Shown here: positions 6,381 through 8,093 of the stretch, one piece after another
How the letters are laid out: the number at the start of each line of letters is the position of its first letter
How positions within the stretch are numbered: the first letter of the stretch is position 1
NCBI GenBank assembly: GCA_913020705.1
Contig: CAJWBY010000182.1
Span: forward strand, 1-8,093
Source of the DNA: an uncultured Colwellia sp.
GTDB lineage: Bacteria > Pseudomonadota > Gammaproteobacteria > Enterobacterales > Alteromonadaceae
DNA length: 8,093 nucleotides
Direction of reading: 5' to 3'
Translations under genes and position numbers: made by a program
Notes under the pieces: model-generated
What the model saw: the letters and a program-made list of their open reading frames with translations, nothing else
What the model was told of the DNA's origin: nothing
Databases searched by the model: none

Positions 6381-8006
6381 TTGTGTGCGTTTTTACTATT
6401 AGCATTCTTGATTCGTTCATTACTGATTAATCCATTAAAAAAGCTTGTCATTTCAGAAAGAAAAATTAAACAAAGTGAAGAAAGATATCAACTGGCTATT
6501 CAGGGCAGTAATGATGGTATTTGGGATTGGAACATTGAAGATAATGATCTTTATTTGTCACCTCGACTCTCCAGTATGATGGGATATGGACAGGCATTAG
6601 ATAAGAAATTAGTTAATGCTGGCAAATTATTTATTGAATACATTCATTCAGATGATGAAGAAAATGCAAAAAAAGCATTACAAGAACATTTCAAAAATGA
6701 CGTACCCTTAGATTTTGACTTAAGAATGCGTGTCGCCACAGGTCATTATCGACATTTTAGGATCAGGGGATTAGCACTTAAGAATGTTAACGGTCGAGCG
6801 ATACGAATGGCTGGTTCATTAACCGATATCACACAATCAAAACAACAAAGTTCAGCGCTAGAGAAAGCACTCCAAGAAGCCAAAGGTGCAAATATTGCAA
6901 AAAGTGATTTTTTAGCCAATATGAGCCATGAAATACGCACACCTATGAATGGTGTTTTAGGCTCATTACAAATACTGAAACAAGAAAACTTGTCTGAATC
7001 TTCAAAAGATTTAGTTGAAATGGGCATTACCTCTTCAAACGCTTTGTTAACAATCATTAATGATATTTTAGATTTATCTAAAATTGAATCAAATAACATT
7101 AGTTTAGAGTCTTTACCAACTAACATAACAACCTTAACTAAATCGATAGTATCCGAGCTTAGCTTTCTGTCTGAGCAAAAGAATATTGGTTTAGCGCTAA
7201 ATATAAAAGAAGACTTTCATACTTATTGGTTAGTAGACCCAGTAAGGTTAAGACAAATAGTTTTAAACTTAATGTCTAATGCAATTAAATTTACCCTTAA
7301 AGGTGAAGTGAATATTTCTCTTAGGGAACAAAATGAATCATTAATCGTTGAGATAACAGACACCGGAATCGGCATATCTAAATCACAAATTAAAAAGCTC
7401 TTTAATCGCTTTGAACAAGCCGACGCAACTACAACGCGTAACTTTGGCGGCACAGGATTAGGTTTGTCTATTTCTAAACAATTAGCGAACTTAATGGGAG
7501 GAGAAATCGTTGTTACCAGTAAGGAGAATATAGGTTCTACTTTTACTGTGACATTACCATTAAAGAAAACTGAGGTGACCAGTAATGAGGATTCTCAACT
7601 TACAGAAATTAAAGCGCCAAATGCTGAAGGACTTAATATTCTTTTAGCTGAAGACAATAGAATAAACCAAAAAGTTTTCAATGCGATTGTTAAACCGACT
7701 AAAGCAACAATTCGTATTGCCAGTGACGGAGTAAAAGCGGTAGACGAGGTTGCAACGTTATTACCTGATGTCATATTTATGGATATTCAAATGCCAAATA
7801 TGGATGGAATTCAGGCCTGTGAAATTATTAAAGATCTCCATCCAGGTATTCCAATTATAGCGTTAACTGCAAATGTTATGGCACACGATATCGAAAAATA
7901 TAAACAAACAGGTTTTGACCATTGTTTAGGTAAACCCGTTAATCTTCAGGAAGTTTATGCATTATTACAACAATTGTTGGATCATTCAAAAATTGGTTCT
8001 CAATAA
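6381..8006 (+). CDS. Kinase half: TM2, PAS, HisKA, HATPase and receiver domains
   Basis: The 541-codon stretch from the TTG at 6381 starts inside TM2 (CAFLLLAFLIRSLL), so the start is not biologically credible. It is listed to describe the domains, with residues counted from 6381. The PAS domain is at about 32-152 (SNDGIWDWNIEDNDLYLS, then GSLTDITQSK as the PAC end). HisKA has SHEIRTPMNG with phospho-acceptor H183. The HATPase has N-box N300 (LNLMSNAIKF), G1 TDTGIGI at 326-332, F-box FNRFEQAD at 341-348 and G2 GGTGLGLSI at 356-364. The receiver has acidic E424/D425, phospho-acceptor D468 (VIFMDIQMPNMDG), T496 and K518 (GKPV). All catalytic residues are intact, so decay, if real, is recent. 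There is no Hpt domain, so a separate phosphotransfer protein and regulator must act downstream. None is encoded up to 8093. Confidence 0.7.
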   Translation: MCAFLLLAFLIRSLLINPLKKLVISERKIKQSEERYQLAIQGSNDGIWDWNIEDNDLYLSPRLSSMMGYGQALDKKLVNAGKLFIEYIHSDDEENAKKALQEHFKNDVPLDFDLRMRVATGHYRHFRIRGLALKNVNGRAIRMAGSLTDITQSKQQSSALEKALQEAKGANIAKSDFLANMSHEIRTPMNGVLGSLQILKQENLSESSKDLVEMGITSSNALLTIINDILDLSKIESNNISLESLPTNITTLTKSIVSELSFLSEQKNIGLALNIKEDFHTYWLVDPVRLRQIVLNLMSNAIKFTLKGEVNISLREQNESLIVEITDTGIGISKSQIKKLFNRFEQADATTTRNFGGTGLGLSISKQLANLMGGEIVVTSKENIGSTFTVTLPLKKTEVTSNEDSQLTEIKAPNAEGLNILLAEDNRINQKVFNAIVKPTKATIRIASDGVKAVDEVATLLPDVIFMDIQMPNMDGIQACEIIKDLHPGIPIIALTANVMAHDIEKYKQTGFDHCLGKPVNLQEVYALLQQLLDHSKIGSQ

Positions 8007-8093
8007 ATTTGTTGTTCATCTGACTTTCGAATAGTAATTGGCGTACTGATTATTAACAATATACTCAGAACACTAGAATTTAATTATGAGCAC

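Larger units (their letters stand above)
5608..8006 (+). pseudogene. Hybrid sensor histidine kinase with internal -1 frameshift
   Basis: Two adjacent frames encode one protein. The first frame (5608-6291) runs off its homologous path at the T6 run 6252-6257. The second frame is open from 6249 to 8006 and continues with NNTFPIENTTIALNFY, the second membrane helix and the whole kinase. One extra T restores exactly 800 codons (799 aa plus stop). Restored order: TM1 about 12-31, periplasmic sensor about 32-245, TM2 about 250-273, PAS about 290-410, HisKA with H441, HATPase about 550-650, receiver about 675-795 with D726. The second frame has no credible start: only a TTG inside TM2 at 6381 and a first ATG inside the PAS domain. 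It is therefore not a naturally split gene. The explanation is a real deletion, a homopolymer base-call error, or slippage at the U UUU UUA heptamer. The ATG is 5 nt after the binding-protein stop, indicating one operon. Confidence 0.85.

Noticed and set aside
6746..7126. Minus-strand open frame within the kinase gene
   Set aside because: It is a shadow of the HisKA-coding frame with no recognisable motif or start context.
8086..8093. ATGAGCAC at the right edge as the start of another gene
   Set aside because: Only two codons are visible and no ribosome binding site precedes them. The stretch 8007-8093 shows no other feature, including no clear terminator.

Overview
The window is AT-rich DNA with the gene content and codon style of a marine gammaproteobacterium, probably Alteromonadales (Colwellia, Thalassotalea or Pseudoalteromonas-like). 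This placement is inferred from base composition and from the close match of NorR and Hmp to enterobacterial and Vibrio proteins. No marker gene fixes the taxon.

Layout. (1) 1-461, minus: a multi-pass membrane protein gene that runs off the left edge and has an in-frame stop at codon 7. (2) 462-693: a 232-bp intergenic stretch with two copies of the palindrome ATTGTCGACAAT (one imperfect); a third related copy lies inside gene 1. (3) 694-2274, minus: norR, the nitric-oxide-sensing sigma54 activator. (4) 2275-2478: a divergent control region with two GT-N7-AC inverted repeats, which are NorR-type sites, and a near-consensus -24/-12 sigma54 promoter. (5) 2479-4200, plus: two small membrane-protein genes (90 and 55 aa) followed by hmp, the flavohaemoglobin nitric oxide dioxygenase. 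The operon is closed by a strong intrinsic terminator at 4254-4285. (6) 4391-8006, plus: a periplasmic substrate-binding protein gene and, 5 nt later, a hybrid sensor histidine kinase gene (sensor domain, PAS, HisKA, HATPase, receiver). The kinase is split by a -1 frame change at a T6 run.

Working model. NO binds the non-haem iron of the NorR GAF domain. NorR on its upstream sites then drives the sigma54 promoter and makes Hmp, which oxidises NO to nitrate, together with two small inner-membrane proteins. The first small protein resembles PpyR, which neighbours the NorR-type regulator and flavohaemoglobin genes in Pseudomonas. The right-hand pair looks like a separate two-component sensing module in which a soluble binding protein presents a ligand to a membrane hybrid kinase, as LuxP does for LuxQ. 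No response-regulator or transporter gene is visible beside it.

Most interesting points: the two uncharacterised small membrane proteins inside a NorR/sigma54 operon; the binding-protein/hybrid-kinase pair whose kinase frame is broken exactly at a U UUU UUA heptamer in the correct phase for -1 slippage; and the unassigned TTGTCGACAA operator-like palindromes.
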